Of a stretch of 64,000 nucleotides of DNA, positions 17,996 to 27,048 are shown piece after piece; position 1 is the stretch's first letter; each line of letters begins with the position of its first letter. Where the stretch lies: contig NZ_JBHRYB010000003.1 in the NCBI RefSeq assembly GCF_042648445.1, positions 1 through 64,000 on the forward strand. The letters are read 5' to 3'. Origin of the DNA: Bacterioplanoides pacificum (GTDB taxonomy: Bacteria > Pseudomonadota > Gammaproteobacteria > Pseudomonadales > Oceanobacteraceae). Under the pieces are notes generated by a model. That model worked only from the letters and a program-made list of their open reading frames with translations. It made no database searches and was not told where the DNA came from. The position numbers and the translations under genes are program-made.

Positions 17996-18708
17996 AAGGA
18001 TTCCATACCATCAAAAATCAAATGAGGCGCGTGATGTATCTCCACATCCGCCATACCGGTGAGCTCAAGCTCCCGCACCAGCCACTCGCCATCACCACCA
18101 CAGATATACACCCGGTGCTGCGGATAATCCGCCAACACCGAAGCCACCAGAGCTAATGCCTGACGGCGCGCCCCGGCACTGACACAACCGAGCGTATCCT
18201 GACCCGGCAGAGTACCGGCACTTTCAGCCTCATCGGCATAAGGGTTAACCCGTTCGGTCTGGCTGAATAAAGCCCGCTGGGCCAGCTGCAGGCCAGCAAC
18301 GATCCAGCCACCGAGATGGTGATGCTGTTTATTCAGCAAATCAAGCGTCAGCGCGGTTCCGGCATCAATAACCAGCACATCGTCACAACAGTGACGGGCG
18401 GCCCCCAACATCGCCAGCCAGCGATCGACCCCCAGACGCTGGCTGTCTGAGTAACAATGAACAAAATGCGGGTAGCCTGGCAGCGGTGCCGACAACCAGG
18501 TCAGCCGCTCAGCAAAGCGCTGCTGCAGTTGCTGTTGCAGCTCCGGGTGCGAGCGCACACAGGACACCACTACCCGCTCAGGAGACTGCGGCCACTTGAG
18601 TCCGGCCAGCTCCGCTTCGCTGCAACCGCCACTGCACCACTGGCCACCGGCCGCGCGATAGGCCCATTTAATCCGGCTGTTACCGATATCAAGATACAGG
18701 ACGAACAC
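17971..18708 (-). CDS. coaX: Type III pantothenate kinase
   Basis: CoaX phosphorylates pantothenate with ATP in the first committed step of coenzyme A synthesis; type III enzymes belong to the ASKHA fold. The 245-residue product shows the phosphate loop DIGNSRIKW (residues 7-15), the GVDRWLAM motif near residue 95 and DAGTALTLDLL near residue 115. It overlaps birA by 20 bases and the SPOR gene by 25, so the three are translationally coupled. Confidence 0.95.
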   Translation of the reverse strand: MFVLYLDIGNSRIKWAYRAAGGQWCSGGCSEAELAGLKWPQSPERVVVSCVRSHPELQQQLQQRFAERLTWLSAPLPGYPHFVHCYSDSQRLGVDRWLAMLGAARHCCDDVLVIDAGTALTLDLLNKQHHHLGGWIVAGLQLAQRALFSQTERVNPYADEAESAGTLPGQDTLGCVSAGARRQALALVASVLADYPQHRVYICGGDGEWLVRELELTGMADVEIHHAPHLIFDGMESLCAGSFLL

Positions 18709-19666
18709 TGATCTCTCCGGCCATCACCACTTCCATGCCTTTATCGCTGTGCAACATCAGCTCGCCTTTGCGGTTCACGCCTTTTACCACGCCGCGCTTT
18801 TCCTCACCGCCACCAAGAATGACGACTTCCTGATGGTGGAAAATATCGCGCTCCGACCAGTACTGCTGATACGGCGCAAAGCCCTGTTTCTGGAATTCAT
18901 CCACCGCCTGCAATAATTCATCCAGCAACACAGCGGCCACCTGATTACGCGACAACTCCGGGCGGATGGTTTTCAGCGCAGCCCAGGGCTGACCAATATC
19001 TTCCGCATCTTTATCACTCAGCGATAAGTTCAGGCCAACACCAATAACCACCTGACAGTGACTATTATATTCACCGGTTACTTCCAGCAGAATGCCCGCC
19101 AGTTTTTTACCATCGGCATACACGTCGTTAGGCCACTTCAGGCCAATGCCATCAATCCCCAGCTTGACCAGCGCCCGCTCAACCGCAATAGCGGTTACCA
19201 GGCTCAGGCCTTCCAGTGCGGCAATGCCGCCGGAAAAAGACACCAATAACGACAGATAGATATTTTTACCGAACGGACTGACCCACTGACGACCACGGCG
19301 ACCACGCCCGGCGGCCTGCTTTTCAGCCATAACCGCATAACGTTTGCCCATATGATCGGAGGCTTTCTGGAACAGGTAAGAGTTGGTGGAATCAACATCC
19401 AGCAGCACTTCGAGAATATCGAGTCGCTGACTGAGCTGCATGCGGATTTGCTCCGGCTGCAGCAGTTCAATTTCATCGTGTAAGCGGTAACCTTTGCCTT
19501 TAACCGATGAATAAGGAATATCCAGTTCATCCAGTTTTTTCAGCTGCTTCCACACCGCCGCCCGGGAGACACCCAAACGTTCACCCAGCTCTTCACCGGA
19601 ATGAAACTGACCATCAGCCAGCAGGTTTAATAATTGATTTAACACGGTTGCCTCCCACCCAGACAT
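18689..19666 (-). CDS. birA: Biotin-protein ligase and biotin-operon repressor
   Basis: BirA makes biotinyl-AMP, attaches biotin to the acetyl-CoA carboxylase carrier protein, and in its adenylate-bound form represses biotin genes. The 325-residue product has an N-terminal winged helix (GEELGERLGVSRAAVWKQLKKL, about residues 18-39), so the repressor function is probably kept. The catalytic GRGRRGRQW loop follows near residue 120, then KWPNDVY, and a C-terminal SH3-like domain. No biotin synthesis operon is seen in this window. Confidence 0.96.
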   Translation of the reverse strand: MSGWEATVLNQLLNLLADGQFHSGEELGERLGVSRAAVWKQLKKLDELDIPYSSVKGKGYRLHDEIELLQPEQIRMQLSQRLDILEVLLDVDSTNSYLFQKASDHMGKRYAVMAEKQAAGRGRRGRQWVSPFGKNIYLSLLVSFSGGIAALEGLSLVTAIAVERALVKLGIDGIGLKWPNDVYADGKKLAGILLEVTGEYNSHCQVVIGVGLNLSLSDKDAEDIGQPWAALKTIRPELSRNQVAAVLLDELLQAVDEFQKQGFAPYQQYWSERDIFHHQEVVILGGGEEKRGVVKGVNRKGELMLHSDKGMEVVMAGEISVRPVS

Positions 19667-19709
19667 ATCTCTGGGGAAACTATATCAAAAGAAGACAACC
19701 GGCGACGGA

Positions 19710-20840
19710 TTAACGGTTAACAGCCACCTCCGGATCCACCTGACGGGCCGCGCGTTTTTGCCTGGCGCGACGCTTGGCGGATTGTTTGCTCCACCACACT
19801 GACACACCGGTATAACCCAGCCATAACGCCACCAGTCCGGATAAACACCAGATCAGCTTCACCAGCACACCGCCAAAGTCACCGAAGTGCAAGCGCCGGA
19901 AACTGTCATCGATCTTCACCAATACACCCTGGTTGCGTATGTCACGACGATCGAGCAACTCGCCACTCTGCGCATCAAACGTCACCTGGTTGGCGTACTG
20001 ACTCAGCAGCGGGTTGGCGGCAGACACATCGCCATAAAACACAAACGGCCGCTGCGGGTTATAAGGCAAAGAAATATACGTCGCCCTGAAGCCGTCGATG
20101 GCCGCTTCCGCCTGTTGCTGCAAGCGGTCGAATGACAACTCATCGTTATACAGCCGCCCCTGCAGGTGATATTCAGCACTGTCATCATGCACCAGCCCCT
20201 CCTGAACCAGATGCATAATATTCCAGTACGCGCCGGTAAAACCCAGTATCAGAAATACCGGAGCCAGCGTCATACCGAAACTGGAATGGGTATCGACATA
20301 CATAGTGGTGCGCGCTGCAGTTAACCGCAGCCGCAGCAGGTTTTTCCAGAAGCGACGATAAATAAATAAACCACTGAGACCGAGTAACAACAGCAGTGAC
20401 GAGGCGATGGCTGAAATCAGCAACCCCACATGATCCAGCAACAAGGTGTAGTGCAGCTCCAGCAACCAGTCGGTAAAGTAGCTGGTTGCCAGGGCCGGGG
20501 GCGATAAGATCTCTCCGCGGTAACCATCGACATAGACATGGTGCCATTCATGCCCGCCCTGCGGAATCAGGTAAACCACATCCGCCCGCTCGGGCTGCTG
20601 AAATAATACCCAGCCGCTGATTTCGTAATCGGGTAACTGCTGATTAATCCGGCGGCGTAATTCATCCAGCTCCAGGCGCTGCTCCAACACATCAACCTGC
20701 ACCATATCGTCACGCAGCAGAGCATCAATTTCGTATTTAAAAACCAGCAGGGCACCGGTAAAACAGCTGATCAACAGCGGCACCAGAGCCACCAGCCCGA
20801 GCCAGGTATGAATTTTCATCAGCCATTGGCGCTTTTTCAT
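19710..20840 (-). CDS. PepSY-family membrane protein of a siderophore uptake locus
   Basis: A 376-residue inner-membrane protein with a first membrane segment at about residues 10-34 (WLGLVALVPLLISCFTGALL), a periplasmic PepSY-like loop, a central pair of helices and a C-terminal helix. Proteins of this family lie beside siderophore TonB receptors and some reduce or release iron from ferrisiderophores; that role is inferred here. The start at 20840 (MKKRQWLMKIHTWLG) is preferred because a CGGAG site lies eight bases upstream. It follows the receptor gene by 69 bases and is probably co-transcribed under iron control. Confidence 0.85.
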   Translation of the reverse strand: MKKRQWLMKIHTWLGLVALVPLLISCFTGALLVFKYEIDALLRDDMVQVDVLEQRLELDELRRRINQQLPDYEISGWVLFQQPERADVVYLIPQGGHEWHHVYVDGYRGEILSPPALATSYFTDWLLELHYTLLLDHVGLLISAIASSLLLLLGLSGLFIYRRFWKNLLRLRLTAARTTMYVDTHSSFGMTLAPVFLILGFTGAYWNIMHLVQEGLVHDDSAEYHLQGRLYNDELSFDRLQQQAEAAIDGFRATYISLPYNPQRPFVFYGDVSAANPLLSQYANQVTFDAQSGELLDRRDIRNQGVLVKIDDSFRRLHFGDFGGVLVKLIWCLSGLVALWLGYTGVSVWWSKQSAKRRARQKRAARQVDPEVAVNR

Positions 20841-20909
20841 AACTTTTCTCCGGAACGCAAAAACCACAGCCCGGAGGCTGTGGTTTTTAGCTGTTGCGTG
20901 TTAAATAAA

Positions 20910-23048
20910 TCAGAACTGCCAGCTCAGCGACGCCATATAATTGCGCGGTGCCGCATAATAGGCCTGCGCCCAAGACAGACTGTTGAGGTATTTTTCGTTG
21001 GTCAGGTTTTTGACATTCAGCGCGGCTTTCAGCTGTGGCGTAATATCATAACTGGCCATCAGATTAACCAGCGTGTAGGCATCCTGACGGGTGACAATGG
21101 TGTCACCGCTGTTCGGGCCACTGGCAACAACGCCCTGCTCACGATAAATATCGTCCTGCCAGCTGACACTGGCGCCCAGCTTCAGCTGCTCCAGCCCGGA
21201 TACCCGCCAGCTGCTGGCAGCACGTACCATTTTCTGCGGGATATAGGTCTGGGTCAGACGGTTATCCGCATCGCGGATTTCCAGGTCGGTATAAGACAGG
21301 CTCAGCTCCAGATTATCCAGCGGTGCGCCCACCAGTTCAGCTTCATAGCCTAGGGTTTTAACCCCATCATCAGCGCGGTACGCATCTTTGGTGGTCCCCG
21401 GAATTTTTTCCCCGGTTGCCACGGCAACGTTATCCTGTAACGAACGGAACACAGCCACCGAGCCACGCAACGTCTGATCACTGTTTTCCGCCTTCAGACC
21501 CAGCTCGTAGTTAACACTTTGCTTCGGATCGAGCCGCTCGCCCTGCTGGTCCTGCTCTTTTTGTGGCGCAAAGGTTTCGGTCCAGCTGGAGTACAGCGTC
21601 AGGTTCTCCAGCATATCCCAGGTCAGGCCAACATAAGGGGTAAACACATTATTGTGGGCCGTGTTGCGCGCTTTACCGTAACTGGCGCCTTGTGATTTCC
21701 AGTTGCTTAACCGCCCACCGCTAATCAGGGTCACGCTGTCTGTCAGGCTGAAACGTGCAGCGGAATAAAAAGCACGCTGTTTATCATTCCAGAAACCACC
21801 GCCACCCGGCACATTAAATACCGGCTTGGCATAGTCGCCATCGAAGGTTGGCACATCGATATCCGGACCGGCACCGGTAACGGTCGCCTGATCATAAATA
21901 GATTCATCCGCAACCCGTACTTTGGCAATATTCAGCCCGGCCATAAACTCATGGCTGCGACCTGCCAGGCGGAATGGCCCGGATAACAACAGGTCGCCCA
22001 CCCGGTGACTTTCCTGAAAGTTGTATTCGCTGGCATAAGCGCCTTTCACACCCACTCCGGTATCTGCGTCCGGTATACCGGCAACATAAAACAGATTGCT
22101 GTCAGTGGATGAGTACAGGTAGCTGTAGGTTGCCTTCAGGCTCCAGCCATTACGGAAACCATGATTAAGTTCGGCAAAAGCCTGACGTGAACGGGTATTA
22201 AAGAAGGTCCAGTCTGCGGCAGAACTGGTGGACACATCGTACTCCAGTTGTTTGCCGTTGCTGTCGTACATCGGCAGCGCTCCCCACAACGGGCCATCGG
22301 CCCAGGTCCACTGCTGATTCAGCCCGACAGTCAATAACGTGCTTGGTGCCAGTTGTTGCTCCAGCACGCCGTAAGCAATTCGTTTTTTTACGCCATAACG
22401 ATCGAGGTAAGAATCACCATCCTGCTCGGCCACCACCGCCCGTGCCGCCGTTGTATCCTGATTGCCACGCACCGAAGCATCGGCCTGCAGGCGATACGTT
22501 CCCCAGGAACCACCGCTGAGCACCACTTCTCCTCCCTCGTCGGCCGTCGGCCGTTTGCGGATCAGATTCACCGTGGCTGACGGGTCGCCCAGACCGGCAC
22601 GCAAAGCATTCGCGCCGCGCAGGATTTCAACCCGCTCATAAATCGCGGTATCGATATCGCCGTAAACATTATCGTGGGTCAGCGGCATGCCAACACCGTC
22701 GTTCTGGAAATTAGTGACCTTAAAGCCGCGTGAGGTGTAATACACCCGGTCGGTTTCCGGTTTTTCCACCGTCACACCCGCTGCGCTGTTCAGTACATCG
22801 TTAACATTCAGCAAAGCAAAATCATCCAGCTGGGCACGGCTGACCACCGATACCGACTGTGGCGTATGACGAATATCCTGATCCAGCCCGGTAGCTGTGC
22901 TGCTGGCCGTTACCCGATAACCGGAATCCTGTCCGGCCGTTACCGTGATGGTGTCGAGATCTTCAACCGGTTCCTCAGCAATCGCAGGAACCGCAATTAA
23001 CATCATAGCTGCCAGAGAGCTCCGACAGGTTAAGGCGTGTTTGTTCAT
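20910..23048 (-). CDS. TonB-dependent siderophore receptor (FhuE/FoxA-like)
   Basis: An outer-membrane receptor that imports ferric siderophore using TonB energy. The start at 23048 (MNKHALTCRSSL) gives 712 residues with a signal peptide ending near AIA and a GGGGGAAG ribosome-binding site. A TonB box-like stretch (LDTITVTA) follows. The plug domain carries HTPQSVSVVSRAQLDDF and VEILRGANALRAGLGDPSAT, and the barrel ends in SWQF, the outer-membrane C-terminal aromatic. The plug resembles FhuE-type coprogen/hydroxamate receptors; the substrate is inferred. Two Fur-like boxes lie upstream. Confidence 0.93.
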   Translation of the reverse strand: MNKHALTCRSSLAAMMLIAVPAIAEEPVEDLDTITVTAGQDSGYRVTASSTATGLDQDIRHTPQSVSVVSRAQLDDFALLNVNDVLNSAAGVTVEKPETDRVYYTSRGFKVTNFQNDGVGMPLTHDNVYGDIDTAIYERVEILRGANALRAGLGDPSATVNLIRKRPTADEGGEVVLSGGSWGTYRLQADASVRGNQDTTAARAVVAEQDGDSYLDRYGVKKRIAYGVLEQQLAPSTLLTVGLNQQWTWADGPLWGALPMYDSNGKQLEYDVSTSSAADWTFFNTRSRQAFAELNHGFRNGWSLKATYSYLYSSTDSNLFYVAGIPDADTGVGVKGAYASEYNFQESHRVGDLLLSGPFRLAGRSHEFMAGLNIAKVRVADESIYDQATVTGAGPDIDVPTFDGDYAKPVFNVPGGGGFWNDKQRAFYSAARFSLTDSVTLISGGRLSNWKSQGASYGKARNTAHNNVFTPYVGLTWDMLENLTLYSSWTETFAPQKEQDQQGERLDPKQSVNYELGLKAENSDQTLRGSVAVFRSLQDNVAVATGEKIPGTTKDAYRADDGVKTLGYEAELVGAPLDNLELSLSYTDLEIRDADNRLTQTYIPQKMVRAASSWRVSGLEQLKLGASVSWQDDIYREQGVVASGPNSGDTIVTRQDAYTLVNLMASYDITPQLKAALNVKNLTNEKYLNSLSWAQAYYAAPRNYMASLSWQF

Positions 23049-23096
23049 AGCTTCCCCCAAATAAACCCCGGCAACTCCGGGGCATGGGATGCTATA

Positions 23097-23137
23097 TAGA
23101 ACCATTATCATTTACAATACTGAATGATAATATGTAT
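23097..23137 (-). promoter_or_regulatory. Two adjacent Fur-like boxes upstream of the siderophore receptor
   Basis: The 19-mer at 23097-23115 (minus strand, core AATGATAATGGTT) matches the Fur consensus core AATGATAATCATT at 11 of 13 positions. A second site at 23119-23137 has core AATGATAATATGT, 10 of 13. They lie about 50-90 bases before the ATG, where Fe-Fur would block transcription. Comparison was made by eye. Confidence 0.65.
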
Positions 23138-23163
23138 CAACCGCATTATTAAAAAGCCAGCGA

Positions 23164-25320
23164 TCAGAATCTGGCAGTCAGACCCAGCCGTACACCACGA
23201 CCTGGCTGTGCCACCCGGTCTTTCACAAAGGATGAGTGATAGCGGATATCTTGGTTCAGCAGATTGGTGCCGCTCAGATCAATACGGTATTCCGCCGCTG
23301 CTGAGCTGATGCGATAACTCACTCCGGCACTCAACTGCTGATAACTGTCAGTCGCGCTCTCCTGTAGTTCGCTGCCATCCGTCGCGCGACCAAAACTGGC
23401 CAGCCGGTCCTGCTTCGCCACCAGCATGTGCTGAGCAAAAGCGCTCCAGTTGAGTGATTCAAAATTCACCCCCAGCGCCACCCGGTCAGCCGGCAGGCGT
23501 GGCAGATAATCGCCATTTTTCAGTTTTCCACGCACGCTGTCAGCCATCGCGGTCAGTTGCCAGTAATCCGCCAGATCGTAAGCCATTTGCAGCTCAGCAC
23601 CGGTTAACGTCGCCTGCTGCTGCTGGAACTGATACGCCTGCAGCTCCTCCAGTTGCAATAACGCTCCGTTCTCCACAACCGCATTCTGATAGATAAAATC
23701 ATCAATCTGATTCTGGTAAACACTCAGCCCGGTGGTGAACCGGCCACTGTTTTTACGCAATGAAAGATCAACGTTGAGCGCCTGCTCTTCTTTCAGCTCA
23801 GGATTACCGATGTCATAACTCAGCGTCGATTCATGTGCGCCACAGGAAAACAACTCCTCCACCGCCGGGGCCCGCTGGGCCGACGTCAGCGAGCCGGCCA
23901 GCTGCCAGCCGTGGCCGAGATTATGAATTAAACCGAGCGACAGGCTGTGATTGGTAAACGCTTTATGATTCACATCCCGGCTGCTGAAACCACATTCAGC
24001 TGCGACAGAACCCGGTTGGTCAGGATCATGACTGACGGCATCCAGCCGCGCCCCCAACTCCAGCGTGGTATCGCGCCACTGTGTTTCTGCCAGCCAGAAC
24101 AACGCCAGATCCTGGCTGTCCGTTTCCGGCACCAGTGCTTCACCACCAATGGCGGAAAATTGTTTGTTTGTCAGCTGTGTGCCGAACACATGACTGACAC
24201 CCGCCCATGGTTCCAGCACCAGTTCCAGACGCAGATCCTGAGCCTGATTACTGAAGGTGGTGGGCGCATGTTCTTCGTGCCCGGCGTCCGCCTGCTGCGC
24301 TTCGTCATGCACCTCTTCGTGGCCTTCGCTGTGCTCGTAGTCGGTTACCGCCAGCTGCACATTTAACGATTGTGCCGCCGTAAAAGGCCGCATAATCAGG
24401 GCATCCAGATCAATCCGGCTTTGTTGCAGATCGACCCGTGCCGGACCTTCTTCCTGATGCTCCTCCGCCGCGCCGGCCTCTTCATGCTCTTCCGCATGTC
24501 CGTGTCCCGGCAAACCAAACGCACTTTCCAGATAACTGGCCGCCAGGCCAATATGGCTGCCACCTCCCAATTCATAACTGCCACCCAGCGTCAGCTGCCG
24601 GTTGTCTTCGATGTCACTGTTATCCAGCCGTTTACCTTCCGCATCGTGTTTCTCCGTTTCACCATCCGCTTCGCGATGAATTTCTCCGGCCTCCGCCGGG
24701 ATACGGTAATCATCACTGCGACTGGCTGCGGCATCCAGATGCCAGTGCCAGCGCTGCTGTTTACCTTCGTGACGGATGGCCAGTTCGCGTCCATCATTCA
24801 CGCTGTTAACACCCAGGCGCAGCTGAGTTTCACTGCCGTCATGATCATCAGCATGAGGTACCCGGTCGTCGACCACATTCACAACACCGCCAAATGCACC
24901 ATTGCCGTAAAGCAGGGTTGCCGGACCACGCAACACTTCAATCTGTCGGGCGCCGTGCGTATGAACCGCTACCGCATGATCCGGACTGACCGATGAAGCA
25001 TCCATCGCTTCCATACCGGATTGCAGTACCTTAACCCGTGCACCACCTAAACCCCGGATCACCGGACGGCCCACCGCCGCACCAAAGCTGGAACTGCTGA
25101 CACCGGGTTGCTGTGCCAGGGTTTCGCCTAACGAATCAGCCCGCTGCCGATCCAGCTGCTCACCACTTAACACCAGCGCCGGTTGCACTAATTCAGCCTG
25201 AGACTGGTTGGTTGGGGTTGCGGTTACCCGCACAGTGTCGAGTTCACTGGCGTTGTTGTCGGCCATAACTGGGGTGAAGGGCGCAGCAGCAACAGCCAGC
25301 GCCAGCATACGAATACGCAT
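23164..25320 (-). CDS. TonB-dependent zinc receptor, ZnuD-type
   Basis: A 718-residue outer-membrane receptor with a signal peptide (cleavage near PVMA-DN), a TonB box (LDTVRVTAT), a plug with VEVLRGPATLLYGNGAFGG-like text (IEVLRGPATLLYGNG) and a C-terminal LTARF. Two extracellular-loop stretches are rich in His and Glu (GHGHAEEHEEAGAAEEH near residue 270; HSEGHEEVHDEAQQADAGH near residue 325). Such loops are characteristic of ZnuD-family zinc receptors. The plug has VAVHTHGARQIEV, also His-bearing. The gene lies 51 bases after a small DUF2946-like gene behind a Zur-like box, supporting zinc rather than iron. Confidence 0.88.
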   Translation of the reverse strand: MRIRMLALAVAAAPFTPVMADNNASELDTVRVTATPTNQSQAELVQPALVLSGEQLDRQRADSLGETLAQQPGVSSSSFGAAVGRPVIRGLGGARVKVLQSGMEAMDASSVSPDHAVAVHTHGARQIEVLRGPATLLYGNGAFGGVVNVVDDRVPHADDHDGSETQLRLGVNSVNDGRELAIRHEGKQQRWHWHLDAAASRSDDYRIPAEAGEIHREADGETEKHDAEGKRLDNSDIEDNRQLTLGGSYELGGGSHIGLAASYLESAFGLPGHGHAEEHEEAGAAEEHQEEGPARVDLQQSRIDLDALIMRPFTAAQSLNVQLAVTDYEHSEGHEEVHDEAQQADAGHEEHAPTTFSNQAQDLRLELVLEPWAGVSHVFGTQLTNKQFSAIGGEALVPETDSQDLALFWLAETQWRDTTLELGARLDAVSHDPDQPGSVAAECGFSSRDVNHKAFTNHSLSLGLIHNLGHGWQLAGSLTSAQRAPAVEELFSCGAHESTLSYDIGNPELKEEQALNVDLSLRKNSGRFTTGLSVYQNQIDDFIYQNAVVENGALLQLEELQAYQFQQQQATLTGAELQMAYDLADYWQLTAMADSVRGKLKNGDYLPRLPADRVALGVNFESLNWSAFAQHMLVAKQDRLASFGRATDGSELQESATDSYQQLSAGVSYRISSAAAEYRIDLSGTNLLNQDIRYHSSFVKDRVAQPGRGVRLGLTARF

Positions 25321-25371
25321 GAAGATTGTCTCCGGTGACAGATCAGATAATTTATTGTTGGAACCTATGGA

Positions 25372-25665
25372 TTACTGCGCAGCAGCAACCACCGGAGGGG
25401 CACGCGGGGAGCCGGTCAGCAACAAACGGCGGGGAACAAATACAAGCAACAGCACCTGCGGTGCCAGATCAAGTAATACCGCCGGCAGGGCAATCAACAG
25501 CGGCGGTACCAGAGCACTGGGATCCAGTGCCTGCAGGCAGTAGTCACACTGTTCAGAAAAAGCGTGACCCGCCAGTTGTTCATGCACACTCTGACCACTG
25601 GCCACCAGCACCATTAAGGTACACAGCAGCAAAGCTAACCAGGATGAACGACGACGAAACGGCAT
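25372..25665 (-). CDS. Small secreted or membrane protein, DUF2946-like
   Basis: A 97-residue protein from the ATG at 25665 (MPFRRRSSWLALLLCTL). It has an N-terminal hydrophobic segment (about residues 9-24), a short loop with the pair CDYC and nearby His residues (HEQLAGHAFSEQ), then a second hydrophobic stretch. This pattern is like DUF2946 proteins that often precede TonB metal receptors. The Cys/His loop could bind metal, but that is inference. It appears to be the first gene of a zinc operon with the receptor that follows. Confidence 0.6.
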   Translation of the reverse strand: MPFRRRSSWLALLLCTLMVLVASGQSVHEQLAGHAFSEQCDYCLQALDPSALVPPLLIALPAVLLDLAPQVLLLVFVPRRLLLTGSPRAPPVVAAAQ

Positions 25666-25684
25666 AAACGGCGACTGACTGAAC

Positions 25685-25697
25685 GTTATAAGATTAC
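25685..25697 (-). promoter_or_regulatory. Zur-like box upstream of the zinc receptor operon
   Basis: The minus-strand 13-mer GTAATCTTATAAC matches the gammaproteobacterial Zur core GTTATAWTATAAC at 11 of 13 positions. It sits 20 bases before the ATG of the small DUF2946-like gene. Zn-Zur binding here would repress the small gene and the ZnuD-type receptor. Confidence 0.6.
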
Positions 25698-25807
25698 ACA
25701 GTATCTCAAGCTGGCCGCTGACAAGTAAATACACAAACGGGCCAGCCGACCATTAAGACAGGCGCTTATGACAGCGCGATGACAGATAACCGGAACAGCG
25801 CGCAACG

Positions 25808-26935
25808 CTACACCAGATCTTTAATTTCTTTATTAAAGTGCACCTCAATCGCCCGCTGCACATCACGCACACAAGGAGTACGTTCGGTATGCACCAGCAT
25901 AATCAGCGACTGGGCATGAACATGATGATCACCGTCCGGATGCTTGATCACCTCCCCTTCTTTGGTGACATACGCCAGTGGTGTGCCCAGGTTGGCCTGA
26001 ATCACAGCGTTCACCACATCCGCCCAGCGTTCACCTTCGAGCCACACCGGGAAACGCACGGTGTGGTCGTCGGCGTGGGTAAACATATCTTCAATTACCT
26101 GTTCGGCACCCGGCGACACCATGGCACGCACCACGATTTCCGGATAGGAACGGATTGGCCGCAGAATCACCGGAATATCCAGCGCTTTCAGCCGTTCGCG
26201 ATTGGCATCATCAACACATTCCGCCATCACTTTATGGCTCAGATGCAGGCTGTACAGACGATGGGCAACATCAAAGGTAAAGCTGTCGCTGTCGGTGGAA
26301 TATTCATCCCGCGACAACACCACAATATGGCGCGCGCGTTCAGCACCGGCCTGCTTCAGATCGTCCGGCCGGCTGGCCGAACCGGTCACATGCACCACAC
26401 CCAGCTGGCGCAGACTATCGGGCAGACCATCCTGAAACTCTTCATTCAGCAACATGATCGGCGTATCCGGATATTCGCCACTTTCGCGAATCTGGCCGAT
26501 CAGGCGCAGGAAATACGCCTCGTGGTTATATTTCGGCGAATTGATGATGAGGATATGTTCTGCCATGTTCCAGTCCCAGTGTCCGGTGCGGATACGTTCC
26601 CGCCGTGCAATACGAAAATCAACATAATCGCTGATCAGAAACGTCATCAGGGTAATCCCGCAAACGTACATCAGCATCACAGTGGCAAACTGCCCTTCTG
26701 GCGTGGCGGCTGATAAGTCGCCGTAACCCACCGTTGTAATGGTGGTTAACGTCAGCCATAACGCCGACCAGGGCGACATACCTTCGAACCACACCATGGC
26801 GGCGATATGCAGAGCGATAATCGAGCCCAGAATCAGCGCGGTACGCAACACCGCCCGACGAATATTGGCGTCGGTCTGATACACCGCATGGCGGACACGC
26901 TGATGCTGACGAATAAAACGGGTTACCTTGTTCAT
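25808..26935 (-). CDS. Two-TM potassium channel with cytoplasmic RCK (TrkA-N) domain
   Basis: An inner-membrane ion channel: two membrane helices flank a pore loop with the K+ selectivity filter TTVGYGDL. A regulatory RCK/TrkA-N domain follows (IINSPKYNHEAYFLRLIG through HIVVLSRDEY). The GxGxxG motif of many RCK domains is not obvious, so the ligand is uncertain. The start at 26935 (MNKVTRFIRQ, 375 residues) was chosen because longer starts (to 27013) would run into the promoter region of the divergent kinase gene; the ribosome-binding site is weak for all of them. The family is linked to K+ efflux and osmotic or pH adjustment. Confidence 0.88.
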   Translation of the reverse strand: MNKVTRFIRQHQRVRHAVYQTDANIRRAVLRTALILGSIIALHIAAMVWFEGMSPWSALWLTLTTITTVGYGDLSAATPEGQFATVMLMYVCGITLMTFLISDYVDFRIARRERIRTGHWDWNMAEHILIINSPKYNHEAYFLRLIGQIRESGEYPDTPIMLLNEEFQDGLPDSLRQLGVVHVTGSASRPDDLKQAGAERARHIVVLSRDEYSTDSDSFTFDVAHRLYSLHLSHKVMAECVDDANRERLKALDIPVILRPIRSYPEIVVRAMVSPGAEQVIEDMFTHADDHTVRFPVWLEGERWADVVNAVIQANLGTPLAYVTKEGEVIKHPDGDHHVHAQSLIMLVHTERTPCVRDVQRAIEVHFNKEIKDLV

Positions 26936-27048
26936 GGCCGCTATCATAGCAGCCTGACGCCCGGCGTCACCGCTTTGTATCCCGACTTGATCTGTTGCCT
27001 CAGGCGGATACACTGCCGGCAGCTTTTAATCCGTTACAGAGATAACCC

